Numbered from the stretch's first letter, positions 38,373-46,958 are shown. The stretch is 64,000 bases of DNA from Chitinophagaceae bacterium (GCA_947452965.1 CANGEW010000003.1:1-64000), one strand, 5' to 3'. Notes: a model not told the origin generated them from the letters alone. Numbers and translations: made by a program.

Positions 38373-38677
38373 ATATAAAACATTTTATCAAATATATAGT
38401 AAAATCATCATTGGATCCACCAAAATTTTCATTTTTGAATATCAACAAATAAATCGTGATAGATCAAAAGAGATTAGTGAACCAACGCGTTAATCTCAAT
38501 TAGCTAATCAATGTTTCTTTCGTCGACATCTTCGCTTATTTAATGCGATTAACTCTTGTAGCATTATAATGTCTAATTTATGAAGTAGCTAATTGAGTAT
38601 TTATAATAATTTTATTGTATATTGTAACGTTTTTATTTTTTATAATCGCAATAATATTGCAGTTGTATTTTTTTTTT
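38373..38677. other. Intergenic stretch with nested inverted repeats
   Basis: About 300 bp between divergent genes, without a supported coding sequence. CTCAATTAGCTA (38495-38506) and TAGCTAATTGAG (38586-38597) form a perfect 12-bp inverted repeat 79 bp apart. GAGATTA (38470-38476) and TAATCTC (38491-38497) overlap its left arm. This could be an operator region or remains of a small element; no target-site duplication was seen. Confidence 0.5.
38389..38396 (-). promoter_or_regulatory. -7 box of the NVGIGT-type gene
   Basis: The minus strand reads TATATTTG. It lies 16 nt before ATG 38372 and supports that start. A TTTG occurs 24 bp further upstream (38421-38424), a long spacer. Confidence 0.5.
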
Positions 38678-41600
38678 ATGAATAAAGTATTTTTGTTTAT
38701 ATTACTTTACGCCCCGCTTCTTTTAATTGCTCAACATCAATCTAAAATCAAGTTTATTGAAAATAAAGGGCAATACAATTGTTTGGAAAGTTATAAACTG
38801 AATATGAGCGATGGTAGCCTTTATTTTGGTTTACATAACATTACATACAATTTTATTGATCAAAAATCAATAGAAGAACTTGAAAATAAAAATATTCAAG
38901 ATAGGTTAATTAAGGGCCATTGCGTAAAAGTTACATTTTTGAATGCAAAAAATAATACCACCATCACACCTTTGTCAAAATGTGCAGACAAGTTTAATTT
39001 TTATGTAGGAAAAGATAAGAGTAAATGGCAAACAGATGTTTCAGCATACAGTGAATTATACTATAAAAATTTATATAAGAGTATTGATTTAAAGTATTAC
39101 GAAGGTCCAAGTGGACTTAAATATGATTTTGTATTGTATCCAGGCGCTAATTATCATGACATTGCAATGGATTATCAAGGCCAAAGTCGTTTGTTTATCA
39201 AAAATGGAGTTTTAGTAGTTACAACTAGTGTTAACAAGTTTTTTGAGGCAAAACCGTATGCTTATCAGTTATGTGAAGATGGCTCTAAGAAAAAAGTCGA
39301 ATGCCTGTATCAGCTAAAGAATAATAAAGTCTCATTTTATTTCCCCAATGGGTATGATCAAGCAAGAGAACTAATTATTGATCCTGCCGTTATATTTTCT
39401 ACATATTCGCCTTCGCCTGTATTCATGTCCCCCGACGCAGCGACCTATGACTCAAATGGTGATTTTTACACTTCTGCTGGAGTATTATCTACAGGATACA
39501 TTGCCACGCCTGGTGCATTTTCTACTTCATATTCAGGTAGCTGGGATATGATTATTGAGAAGTACTCTTCGAATGGTCATAACCTTTTATTTTCTGCTAT
39601 TTTTGGCGGTTCAGGTATGGAATATCCATATAGTCTTTTTTGCGATAAAAACAATAATTTATTTATTCTTGGAACTACTTCAAGTACTAATTTTCCAACC
39701 ACCATTGGTTGTTTTGATACTTCTTTAGGAGGGTTAAATGGGATGTCTCAGGATTATTGCATTTCAAAAATTAATAGTACTGGTAATACTTTGCTTTCTT
39801 CAACATATTTAGGGGGAGATGATAATGAAGGCGGTATGTTTCAACAAAACGTTTCCTCTATTTCGACTGACAATATTGGAAATGTTTATATATGTGGTAT
39901 CACTTCATCTTCAGATTATCCAACTACTGCAGGTGTATTTCAACAAACATTTAATGGTGGAGGCTCTGATGGAGTTATTACAAAATTCAATAACAATCTA
40001 TCATCTATTGTTTGGTCAAGTTTTCTTGGAGGTTCATTGGATGACAACGTTTGTGATATTAAAATTGCTCAGAATGGAAACATTTGTGTTGTTGGGGTTT
40101 CGCAAAGTTTAGATTTAGCTGCTGCAAGTAATTCAGTAAATTCAAGCAATTTTGGAGGGCAAGATGGATTTGTTTCTGTAATTAACTCTAATGCAACATC
40201 AATATTGCATACTGCATATTTAGGTACAGTAGGCACAGATATGGCTAAGTTTATTCAGACAGATGCTTCTAATGATATTTATATAATAGGTAGTACTGAT
40301 AATTCATCGTATCCTGTAACTACAGGTGCTTTAAATTTACCGGGTCAAAATAACTATTTTGTACATAAATTAAACAGTAACTTAAGTGCTACAATATTTT
40401 CATGTTGTATCGGTGGTAACGCTAGTTCAACTTTTGTTCCTACTTCTTTTGGTATTGATAAGTGCAATAATATTTATTTCTCTGTTTCTAATGCCGCTGG
40501 TGGATTCCCCACCACTCCTGATGCAGTTTACCAACAATCAAAAAGTATCTATTTGTGTTCAATTGATAAACAAGGCAGTACACAAAGATATGGTAGTTAC
40601 TTTGGTGGAGATCCCAATCGAGCCCATATACATATATCCACTAACAACAGAATTAATGATGAGGGGATTTTATTTCATTCTGAATGTACTACAGCTCAAG
40701 ATTATGATTTAATAAATGAAGTTTCACCTAAAGTCAATGGGGGTAGTTATGTTGATGCATCTTTTAAGTTTGATGTTGGATATCAGAAGTCTGGATTTAA
40801 TACAGGGTTTAGTTTTTCAAACCCAACTTGCGGCCCAGAGGGGACCATTACGATAAGTACAATTGGGGGTTCAGGTAATTTTAGTTATAATTGGAGCCCA
40901 AATGTTTCCAATAGTTCAGTTGCCAATAATTTGCCACTAGGAACTTATAGTATTCTTGTAGAGGATTTAAATGCAATATGTGGAGTTGACACACAAAGAA
41001 TAAATATTACGTTAACCGAAAGTCATAATTTAAACAAAACATCATGTGATTCTTATTCTTGGAATGGGACTACTTACACAAGTGCTGGAGAATACCATCA
41101 TTTCAATACGATTTGTGGCTTAGAAGATACGTTGAATCTTACAATTAATAAAACTACTTTTTCAGATACATTTGCTATTGCATGTGATTCATTTATTTGG
41201 CATAATTCAACTTTTTATCAATCAACTGACACGCCTAAATTGACTATTACAAATGCATCAGGTTGTGATAGTGTAGTGACTTTACACTTAACAGTGGGTC
41301 ATGCAAATACGGGAGATACAACTGCGTTTGCTTGTGATAATTTTACATGGTATGGCACGACTTATAATGTTACATCAAGTCCGACTCATACTTTCAAGAA
41401 TGCATCAGGTTGTGATAGTGTGGTGATTTTACACTTAACAGTGGGTCATGCAAATACGGGAGATACAACTGCGTTTGCTTGTGATAATTTTACATGGTAT
41501 GGCATGACTTATAATGTCACATCGAATCCGACTCATACTTTCAAGAATGCATCAGGTTGTGATAGTGTAGTGGCTTTACACTTAACAGTGGGTCATGCAA

Positions 41601-42466
41601 ATACGGGAGATACAACTGCGTTTGCTTGTGATAATTTTACATGGTATGGCACGACTTATAATGTCACATCAAGTCCGATCCATATTTTCAAGAATGCATT
41701 AGGTTGTGATAGTGTAGTGACTTTGCACTTAACAGTTAATAAAAAACCATATTTGGGAAAAGATATGCAAATTGATTCTTGTTTAGGAGCGAAATTGAAT
41801 CTATTGAGTTTGTATAATACGTTGAATTTGTCTTCACAATGGTTTATTAATAATACGTTGGTTACAAATCCTCAAAATATAACAAACCAAGGACAATATA
41901 ATTTAATTGCCTCTGATTTGAATGGGTGTAAAGACACAGCAATAGTTTTCTATTATACACATAATGTTATTGCAAATGCAGGAAATGATGGCGTAACTCA
42001 AATAGGCGTGCCTTATCAAATCAATGGGGCAGGCGGCATTCGTTGTGAATGGAGTAACCCTAATTTAATGAACAATTCTCATATTTATAATCCATTGGTT
42101 AATATAATTAATGATACTCGGTTTGATATTACGGTTTATGATTCATACGGATGTAAGGATTCTGATTTCTTAATCGTTAAAGTAGTTGACTTAGATTTTT
42201 ATATGCCCAATGCATTTACTCCAAACAAGGATGGATTGAATGATGTATTTAGGCCATTGGTATTCCAACTCAAAGATTTTATTTATTTTAAGATATTTAA
42301 TCGGTTCGGAGAAAAGGTTTTTGAGACAAACAAAACTGGAGTTGGGTGGGATGGTAAATACAAAGGTGTAGATCAGGAAATTGGAAATTATGTTTGGATG
42401 TTACAATTTGAAGATGTACACAGAGTAACAAGAAATTACAAGGGAAATGTTTTGTTGATAAGATAA
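38678..42466 (+). CDS. Secreted beta-propeller (SBBP-type) protein with T9SS type B sorting domain (1262 aa)
   Basis: ATG 38678 gives signal peptide MNKVFLFILLYAPLLLIAQ; the longer frame from 38615 only adds a second hydrophobic stretch. Residues about 25-240 form the FIENKGQY domain that precedes SBBP propellers in Bacteroidota. Residues 240-680 carry propeller-type repeats (TYLGGDDNEGGM, SFLGGSLDDNV, AYLGTVGTDM, each followed by D..GNIYI-like strands and (Y/F)P(T/V)T.G). After an Ig-like block come one divergent and three almost identical 49-residue repeats (TGDTTAFACDNFTWYG, NASGCDSVV.LHLTVGHA). The type B C-terminus is MPNAFTPNKDGLNDVFRPL to IGNYVWMLQFEDVH. Extracellular or surface location via T9SS is expected; ligand unknown. 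Confidence 0.87.
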   Translation: MNKVFLFILLYAPLLLIAQHQSKIKFIENKGQYNCLESYKLNMSDGSLYFGLHNITYNFIDQKSIEELENKNIQDRLIKGHCVKVTFLNAKNNTTITPLSKCADKFNFYVGKDKSKWQTDVSAYSELYYKNLYKSIDLKYYEGPSGLKYDFVLYPGANYHDIAMDYQGQSRLFIKNGVLVVTTSVNKFFEAKPYAYQLCEDGSKKKVECLYQLKNNKVSFYFPNGYDQARELIIDPAVIFSTYSPSPVFMSPDAATYDSNGDFYTSAGVLSTGYIATPGAFSTSYSGSWDMIIEKYSSNGHNLLFSAIFGGSGMEYPYSLFCDKNNNLFILGTTSSTNFPTTIGCFDTSLGGLNGMSQDYCISKINSTGNTLLSSTYLGGDDNEGGMFQQNVSSISTDNIGNVYICGITSSSDYPTTAGVFQQTFNGGGSDGVITKFNNNLSSIVWSSFLGGSLDDNVCDIKIAQNGNICVVGVSQSLDLAAASNSVNSSNFGGQDGFVSVINSNATSILHTAYLGTVGTDMAKFIQTDASNDIYIIGSTDNSSYPVTTGALNLPGQNNYFVHKLNSNLSATIFSCCIGGNASSTFVPTSFGIDKCNNIYFSVSNAAGGFPTTPDAVYQQSKSIYLCSIDKQGSTQRYGSYFGGDPNRAHIHISTNNRINDEGILFHSECTTAQDYDLINEVSPKVNGGSYVDASFKFDVGYQKSGFNTGFSFSNPTCGPEGTITISTIGGSGNFSYNWSPNVSNSSVANNLPLGTYSILVEDLNAICGVDTQRINITLTESHNLNKTSCDSYSWNGTTYTSAGEYHHFNTICGLEDTLNLTINKTTFSDTFAIACDSFIWHNSTFYQSTDTPKLTITNASGCDSVVTLHLTVGHANTGDTTAFACDNFTWYGTTYNVTSSPTHTFKNASGCDSVVILHLTVGHANTGDTTAFACDNFTWYGMTYNVTSNPTHTFKNASGCDSVVALHLTVGHANTGDTTAFACDNFTWYGTTYNVTSSPIHIFKNALGCDSVVTLHLTVNKKPYLGKDMQIDSCLGAKLNLLSLYNTLNLSSQWFINNTLVTNPQNITNQGQYNLIASDLNGCKDTAIVFYYTHNVIANAGNDGVTQIGVPYQINGAGGIRCEWSNPNLMNNSHIYNPLVNIINDTRFDITVYDSYGCKDSDFLIVKVVDLDFYMPNAFTPNKDGLNDVFRPLVFQLKDFIYFKIFNRFGEKVFETNKTGVGWDGKYKGVDQEIGNYVWMLQFEDVHRVTRNYKGNVLLIR
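41284..41724 (+). repeat. Three near-identical 147-bp tandem repeats
   Basis: The motif ACACTTAACAGTGGGTCATG begins at 41284, 41431 and 41578, exactly 147 bp apart; a changed copy of its start is at 41725. Units differ by only a handful of bases. A fourth, diverged unit (150 bp) precedes them at 41134. The array stays in frame, 49 residues per copy. Confidence 0.95.
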
Positions 42467-42528
42467 TTTTGATTAAGTATGTTATAGAATAAAGTTATAA
42501 AAGTTCAATAATTTTTTTAACATCTCCA

Positions 42529-42909
42529 CTAAATTTGATAAATAATACTCCAAGTATCATAACATAATGCAATAAACTTCTCTCCAGTATAATATACTAA
42601 TATCATAAAAGTGCATTCTCTGCCTAGTTCATCGGTACAAGTGTATAATTGATATTCTTTGTCCTCCTCCTTTTGAATATCATTTTTGCATTTAATTTTA
42701 TAAATAGAATTAGCAAGATCAGTTGCGGTAATAGAATCGCCTCTCATTGTGAAAGTAATTCCAGCTGGGTGTCTATCTTCAAATACAAATGAATCTTGTG
42801 CATTTTTTGTACCATACATTGAATACCTGGCAAATACACTACCTACTTGAGAATAAGAAGCGATAGTCAAAGCAATAAGCGTAACGATTAATACGATTGT
42901 CTTTTTCAT
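42529..42909 (-). CDS. Small secreted protein, unknown
   Basis: A 126-residue protein: signal peptide MKKTIVLIVTLIALTIASYSQ, then ARYSMYGTKNAQDSFVFED, ITFTMRGDSITATDLANSIYKI and ECTFMILVYYTGEKFIALCYDTWSIIYQI. Three cysteines remain in the mature part (CKND, CTDELGRECTF). No family recognised. It is convergent with the giant gene ending at 42466 and isolated on its upstream side. An inverted repeat at 42957-42988 lies about 50 bp upstream and could be its operator. Confidence 0.65.
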   Translation of the reverse strand: MKKTIVLIVTLIALTIASYSQVGSVFARYSMYGTKNAQDSFVFEDRHPAGITFTMRGDSITATDLANSIYKIKCKNDIQKEEDKEYQLYTCTDELGRECTFMILVYYTGEKFIALCYDTWSIIYQI

Positions 42910-43457
42910 TTGATATAGTTTTTAGTGTGAAAAAAAATGATCCAATGAGAAAAGAGGATATCAGTGCTTTTATATAAGGACTGATATCAATTGTATTAAA
43001 AGACGATTGGTTTAAAAATGTGAGGAATGCTTATAGAGTGGGTAAATGAGATATTTGTTTTTGCAGAAATGAGTTGTATAAAAGTGGTAGGAGAAAGCAT
43101 AGTTCAAATTTGAGTGGTTAATTGCTTGCCTATATAAATCTAATAAATATGAACGATGCATTTATTGTGATGCGTATAGTTAAAATCAAAACCAACAAAA
43201 TTTTAACAAAGATCAAGGCGGATAATTGGGTAATAACAAGAAGTTATTAAGTGATCTTAATCCACTTGAGTTCAAACTTTTGGGAGGAAGTTGAGCGTTT
43301 GATAAAGTTTTAGCCATAGCATACCAAACAACCCGAAATATCTCGTTTGCTGGAATGCTGGAAAAACTACAGATTAAATGCATGGCTATGTGTAAAGTGT
43401 ACAATTTTTATACCCAAGACAAAACCTTTATCGCTCTTCAAGTGTTGAGTATATATT
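42910..43457. other. Gene-poor 548-bp stretch
   Basis: No supported gene. GATATCAGT (42957-42965) and ACTGATATC (42980-42988) form a perfect 9-bp inverted repeat. From about 43295 the plus strand is open into the next gene region (residues like VLAIAYQTTRNISFAGMLEKLQ) without a start codon; it may be debris of a lost gene, not recognised. Confidence 0.45.
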
Positions 43458-44243
43458 ATGATTCAAGCCTATAATTTTTTAGCCAGCTGGCAGTTGTTTC
43501 CCGAAAAGGGAGTTTATCAAAGTGGAGATCGTCCAAAAAGTGGGTTCTACAAAATCGAGACTAACGACGCTAAGGATGTCATTAACATCAGCCATAGTTG
43601 GGTAACTCTTGAAAATGATGCATTTACAACACAATACAGCATCAAAGCAGACGGCCTTTTGCATCCATTCGAAAACAATGAGCTGGCAGACCACTCGAAG
43701 GTTACCTTCGCCGACACCATCAACTTTGAAATACATTTTTACCGTGCTGGACAATTGGTTTTGCATGTGATGCACCATATCCTGCCGAACGGATATTTGA
43801 AAATCACCCAACTGGGCAGCAAGGATAGCACAGATTTTAGCAATACAGAGATCTACCACAAACAGATGAGCGTGCTCCCTTATTCTACTTCGGTAAGTGG
43901 GGTCGTGATAAAGCCTACACAGGAGGGCGTAATCAAACACAAGGCCCTAACGGCTATGGAAGAGCAAACCAACATGCAGCTGGATCAAATCAGAAAGCAA
44001 ATAGAACTGCTTGCCATGCAGGCGCAGGAAATACAAAAGAGGAAGGAACTTTCTATGATGGTCTATGCCGCCAAGCTTTCCTTTACACCAATTATTGGCC
44101 AAACTTATTTTCTATACTCCAAGAATGATGACAGTTATGTACTGTCAATGATATCGCCCGCGGAATGGGGTGGAAATGGCCCCTTCAAGTCGTTCGAAGG
44201 TGCGGTTCGACTGATGGCCGATCATACCTGGATGGAGATGTAA
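43458..44243 (+). CDS. DUF2452 family protein
   Basis: A 261-residue cytoplasmic protein. The C-terminal half, from about residue 155 (KALTAMEEQTNMQLDQIRKQ, then EIQKRKELSMMVYAAKLSFTP and YFLYSKNDDSYVLSMISPAEWG), matches the DUF2452 family (human C1orf50 relatives), whose function is unknown. A helical, probably coiled-coil stretch (residues 163-195) leads into a compact C-terminal domain. The N-terminal half (residues 1-100, beta-rich) is not assigned. The gene uses many more G/C-ending codons than its neighbours and lies beside a recombinase remnant, which suggests horizontal origin. No TAnnTTTG box close upstream. Confidence 0.8.
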   Translation: MIQAYNFLASWQLFPEKGVYQSGDRPKSGFYKIETNDAKDVINISHSWVTLENDAFTTQYSIKADGLLHPFENNELADHSKVTFADTINFEIHFYRAGQLVLHVMHHILPNGYLKITQLGSKDSTDFSNTEIYHKQMSVLPYSTSVSGVVIKPTQEGVIKHKALTAMEEQTNMQLDQIRKQIELLAMQAQEIQKRKELSMMVYAAKLSFTPIIGQTYFLYSKNDDSYVLSMISPAEWGGNGPFKSFEGAVRLMADHTWMEM

Positions 44244-44253
44244 AAGCAACTAG

Positions 44254-44481
44254 AAATCAATCGAGTTGGAAATTAATGCCATAGATCAGAAATTAAGCAA
44301 GAGTCATCTTTAGAGTTCGAACTTGGAAATAGCTGTAAAAAAAGGAATAAGCATTAGCCGAAATGCTTGTCATTTGTGGGCTACAAGAGATTATACCAAT
44401 AAACAACGCTTGCAATATTTGATATGCCCCGATGGGATTTTGTATAATAAAGAAAAAACACAGTTCGAACTCCAAGAGTAA
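44254..44481 (+). pseudogene. Serine recombinase C-terminal remnant
   Basis: Reading this frame: KSIELEINAIDQKLSKSHL, an in-frame TAG at 44311-44313, then SSNLEIAVKKGISISRNACH, LWATRDYTNKQRLQYLICPD, GILYNKEKTQFELQE and a stop at 44479-44481. The ending strongly resembles the C-terminal coil and 'LQ.L.FP.GI.Y....' tail of Bacteroidota large serine recombinases. The catalytic N-terminal domain and the middle are absent, so only about 75 codons remain. It begins 10 bp after the DUF2452 gene and ends 49 bp before the ssrA terminator, so it marks a decayed mobile element next to ssrA. Identification is from pattern memory, not a search. Confidence 0.6.
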
Positions 44482-44530
44482 ATAGTCTATTCACCGCAAT
44501 CTCTTATCTATCCTACATTTCACCGGAAAA

Positions 44531-44560
44531 TAAAAATGGTCAACCTACACAGATTGACCA
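44531..44560 (-). terminator. Rho-independent terminator of ssrA
   Basis: TGGTCAA (44537-44543) pairs with TTGACCA (44554-44560). On the minus strand the hairpin is followed by TTTTTATTTT. It lies 14 bp past the tmRNA 3' end. Confidence 0.82.
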
Positions 44561-44574
44561 AAATTCTCGCTGGG

Positions 44575-44943
44575 TGGAGCTGCAGGGAATCGAACCCTGG
44601 TCCAAACATATTCGCCATAAGCTTTCTACATGTTTATTTACGCATTCATTGTAGGGAAAGGGCAGGGGCGCAACAAACCAACCATTTCCTTAGAAGGATG
44701 ATCTTAAACAACCGTCACTTCATTCGGTTGCAGCAATCTGTGTTTTTTTTGAGTCGGCGGCGGAGCGTGGTAACAGATCAACCTGCTCGGCGGCCCAAAT
44801 GGATGCTAATCTATCGATTAAGCAGCCATGGCATACGTAGTATTGCCATTTGAAGTTTGAATATTCAGATTTAAGTGCTAATTATCCAACGCACTACATG
44901 CTTACACTTACAAAGATCTATGCTGTCAAAACCGGTCAGCCCC
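44575..44943 (-). ncRNA. ssrA: tmRNA (SsrA), tag GNTTYAMAA
   Basis: The 5' end GGGGCTGACCGGTTTTGACA and 3' end (TTCGATTCCCTGCAGCTCC, then A) pair as a tRNA-Ala-like acceptor (GGGGCTG with CAGCTCC, one G-T). The tag reading frame is 44818-44847 on the minus strand: GGC AAT ACT ACG TAT GCC ATG GCT GCT TAA, giving GNTTYAMAA with the hydrophobic AMAA degradation end. The RNA rescues stalled ribosomes and tags the incomplete product for proteolysis. CCA is not cleanly encoded (ACCCA). A -7 box lies at 44961-44968 and a terminator at 44531-44560. Single, non-permuted gene of 369 nt. Confidence 0.96.
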
Positions 44944-44960
44944 GAGTATTTATAGCTATG

Positions 44961-44968
44961 CAAAGATA
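44961..44968 (-). promoter_or_regulatory. -7 box of ssrA
   Basis: The minus strand reads TATCTTTG, a perfect TAnnTTTG, 17 nt before the mature tmRNA 5' end. The -33 region is only T-rich. Confidence 0.65.
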
Positions 44969-45024
44969 GTAACTGTCAGGGTTAAAAAACTGCTAATGGT
45001 TAGTTCAGTTCGAAATATTGCAAA

Positions 45025-45077
45025 GGTTCCAGAAGTTCCGAGGGTTAACCTATTGAACCACTCAAACATCTTAAACC
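45025..45077. repeat. Inverted 9-mer module 1 (between ssrA and prfC)
   Basis: Direct 9-bp units GGTTCCAGA and AGTTCCGAG lead into the palindrome GGTTAACC (45043-45050). The reverse-type units TATTGAACC, ACTCAAACA and TCTTAAACC follow, all in strict 9-bp register. Same design as modules 2 and 3. Confidence 0.75.
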
Positions 45078-45085
45078 TTTTTGTC

Positions 45086-45201
45086 AGTTCCAAAGGTTGC
45101 AAAAGTTCCAAGGGTTACAAAGGTTCTAATGGTTAACCTTTTGAACTTCTTGAACGTCTTGAACCTATTGAACCACTCAAAACTCTCAAACCTCTTAAAC
45201 C
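45086..45201. repeat. Inverted 9-mer module 2 (abuts prfC stop codon)
   Basis: Five direct units (AGTTCCAAA, GGTTGCAAA, AGTTCCAAG, GGTTACAAA, GGTTCTAAT), the palindrome GGTTAACC (45131-45138), then seven reverse-type units (TTTTGAACT, TCTTGAACG, TCTTGAACC, TATTGAACC, ACTCAAAAC, TCTCAAACC, TCTTAAACC). The last base is part of the prfC stop codon, so the whole module is the prfC 3' UTR. Transcribed, it would form an imperfect hairpin with arms of more than 40 bases. Confidence 0.85.
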
Positions 45202-46787
45202 TACTTATGAATCTCACTGGTAAAATGGAACTCAATATCCGGATTATTAGTTCTTTCTGTATTTAGGAACCATTCACTTTGCGCTAAATATACCACATGA
45301 CCGTCTTTATCCTCGGCAATATTGGCTTGTTTGTATTTAGTAAAGTCATCCAGTTTTTTGGGGTCTTTGCTGGTTAACCAACATGCTTTATAAAAAGGCA
45401 AATTGTTCATTTGAACAGATGCTCCATATTCTTGCAGAAGTCTGTATTGTATAACCTCAAATTGAAGTTCACCCACACAACCGATGATTTTTTTATTGCC
45501 TCCAAATTGGGTAAACAATTGGGCAACACCTTCATCAGTCAACTGCAACAACCCTTTCTCCAATTGCTTGGTTTTCATTGGATCTCTATTTACCACCTCT
45601 TTAAAAATTTCAGGAGAAAAACTAGGAATTCCGGTAAAAAAATACTTTTCCCCTTCGGTCAATGTATCCCCAATTTTAAAGTTTCCTGTATCAAATAAAC
45701 CAACCACATCACCCGGATACGCTTCTTCTATTACATCTTTTTGACGCGCCAAAAAGCTATAAGGATTAGAAAAGCGAACATCCTTTTCCAACCGAACATG
45801 CTTATAAAAGGTATTTCTTGCAAACTTCCCACTACAAACTCTTAAAAAGGCAATCCTATCCCTGTGCTTTGGATCTAAATTGGCATGTATTTTAAAAATA
45901 AACCCGCTAAACTTATCCTCTTCAGGTGCTACATCACGAGCAGTTGTTTGTCTTACTCTAGGAGTTGGAGCAATTCTTACAAACGTATCCAGCATCTCCT
46001 TCACTCCAAAATTATTCACAGCGCTACCAAAAAAAACAGGGGCTGTCTTGCCAGATAGATAGTCATCTAAATTCAATGCACCATACACTCCATCAATTAA
46101 CTCTACATCTTCTCTCAAAATAGAGGCGTCTTTTTCACCTATTTTAGAATCTAATATAGAGTCATTTAAATTATTGATATTTAACACATTATCATCATTT
46201 GCTTTTGTTCCTGCTGTGAATAATACCAAGCTTTTCTCATGCAAGTCATACACCCCTTTAAAATCCTTTCCACTGTTAATGGGAACGGTCATTGGATGTA
46301 ATTGAATCTTCAACTCCTGTTCAATCTCCTCTAGCAAATCAAACCGATTCTTACCATCTCTATCCATTTTGTTGATGAATACAATCACAGGCGTTTTTCT
46401 CATTGAAATAACTTCCATCAATCTGCGGGTTTGCTCTTCCACTCCATTTACACTATCTACTACCAGAACAACACTATCTACCGCCGTTAAGGTTCTGTAA
46501 GTATCTTCCGCAAAATCTTTATGGCCCGGTGTATCCAAAAGATTAATCAAATGATCTTTATACTCAAAAGTCATCACACTCGTTGCCACACTGATACCTC
46601 TTTGACGCTCAATTTCCATGAAATCGCTGGTAGCATGTTTTTTGATTTTATTGCTTTTAACGGCACCTGCTGTTTGAATGGCTCCCCCAAACAATAGGAA
46701 CTTCTCTGTTAAAGTGGTTTTACCGGCATCCGGGTGAGAGATAATGGCGAATGTTTTCCTTTTATTTATTTCGTTGATGTACTTCAT
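45201..46787 (-). CDS. prfC: Peptide chain release factor 3 (RF3)
   Basis: A 528-residue translational GTPase that removes RF1/RF2 from the ribosome after termination. G1 [16 protein letters not shown] (residues 13-28), switch [12 protein letters not shown]3 [17 protein letters not shown] and G4 [11 protein letters not shown] are all present; the C-terminal half ([20 protein letters not shown]) is typical of RF3 and separates it from EF-G. Length is as in E. coli. It lies between purB and ssrA on the same strand, with inverted 9-mer modules on both sides, and has its own promoter 11 nt upstream. Confidence 0.97.
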   Translation of the reverse strand: MKYINEINKRKTFAIISHPDAGKTTLTEKFLLFGGAIQTAGAVKSNKIKKHATSDFMEIERQRGISVATSVMTFEYKDHLINLLDTPGHKDFAEDTYRTLTAVDSVVLVVDSVNGVEEQTRRLMEVISMRKTPVIVFINKMDRDGKNRFDLLEEIEQELKIQLHPMTVPINSGKDFKGVYDLHEKSLVLFTAGTKANDDNVLNINNLNDSILDSKIGEKDASILREDVELIDGVYGALNLDDYLSGKTAPVFFGSAVNNFGVKEMLDTFVRIAPTPRVRQTTARDVAPEEDKFSGFIFKIHANLDPKHRDRIAFLRVCSGKFARNTFYKHVRLEKDVRFSNPYSFLARQKDVIEEAYPGDVVGLFDTGNFKIGDTLTEGEKYFFTGIPSFSPEIFKEVVNRDPMKTKQLEKGLLQLTDEGVAQLFTQFGGNKKIIGCVGELQFEVIQYRLLQEYGASVQMNNLPFYKACWLTSKDPKKLDDFTKYKQANIAEDKDGHVVYLAQSEWFLNTERTNNPDIEFHFTSEIHK

Positions 46788-46798
46788 AATTCAGGGTG

Positions 46799-46806
46799 CA
46801 AAGTTA
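46799..46806 (-). promoter_or_regulatory. -7 box of prfC
   Basis: The minus strand reads TAACTTTG followed by CACC, the classic Bacteroidota context, 11 nt before the prfC ATG. It lies downstream of module 3, which therefore is not in the prfC leader. Confidence 0.65.
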
Positions 46807-46834
46807 CGAAAAAGTTCAGTCGTTCTGTTTTATG

Positions 46835-46924
46835 GGTTTCATAGGTTCAAGAAGTTTCAGAAGTTCGAGAGGTTTCAGAAGTTAAACTTATTGAACCTTT
46901 GTAACCTATAGAACCTTTGTAACC
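46835..46924. repeat. Inverted 9-mer module 3 (between purB and prfC)
   Basis: Five direct units (GGTTTCATA, GGTTCAAGA, AGTTTCAGA, AGTTCGAGA, GGTTTCAGA), the near-palindromic centre AGTTAAACT (46880-46888), then TATTGAACC, TTTGTAACC, TATAGAACC and TTTGTAACC in 9-bp register. It lies 35 bp after the purB stop codon and 28 bp upstream of the prfC -7 box. Confidence 0.85.
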
Positions 46925-46958
46925 TCCGGAAGAATCTTTACGTTTTGACAGATACAAA

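Noticed and set aside
43213-43404. Minus-strand 63-codon frame in the gene-poor stretch
   Set aside because: No recognisable family, no promoter box, and the plus strand is equally open; treated as unannotated debris.
44482-44600. attL/attR direct repeat of the ssrA 3' end
   Set aside because: No second copy of the tmRNA 3' sequence was seen between 42 and 44.5 kb, so no attachment site can be claimed.
44536-44853. Plus-strand 105-codon frame
   Set aside because: It covers the ssrA gene, whose ends, tag frame, promoter box and terminator are all clear on the minus strand.
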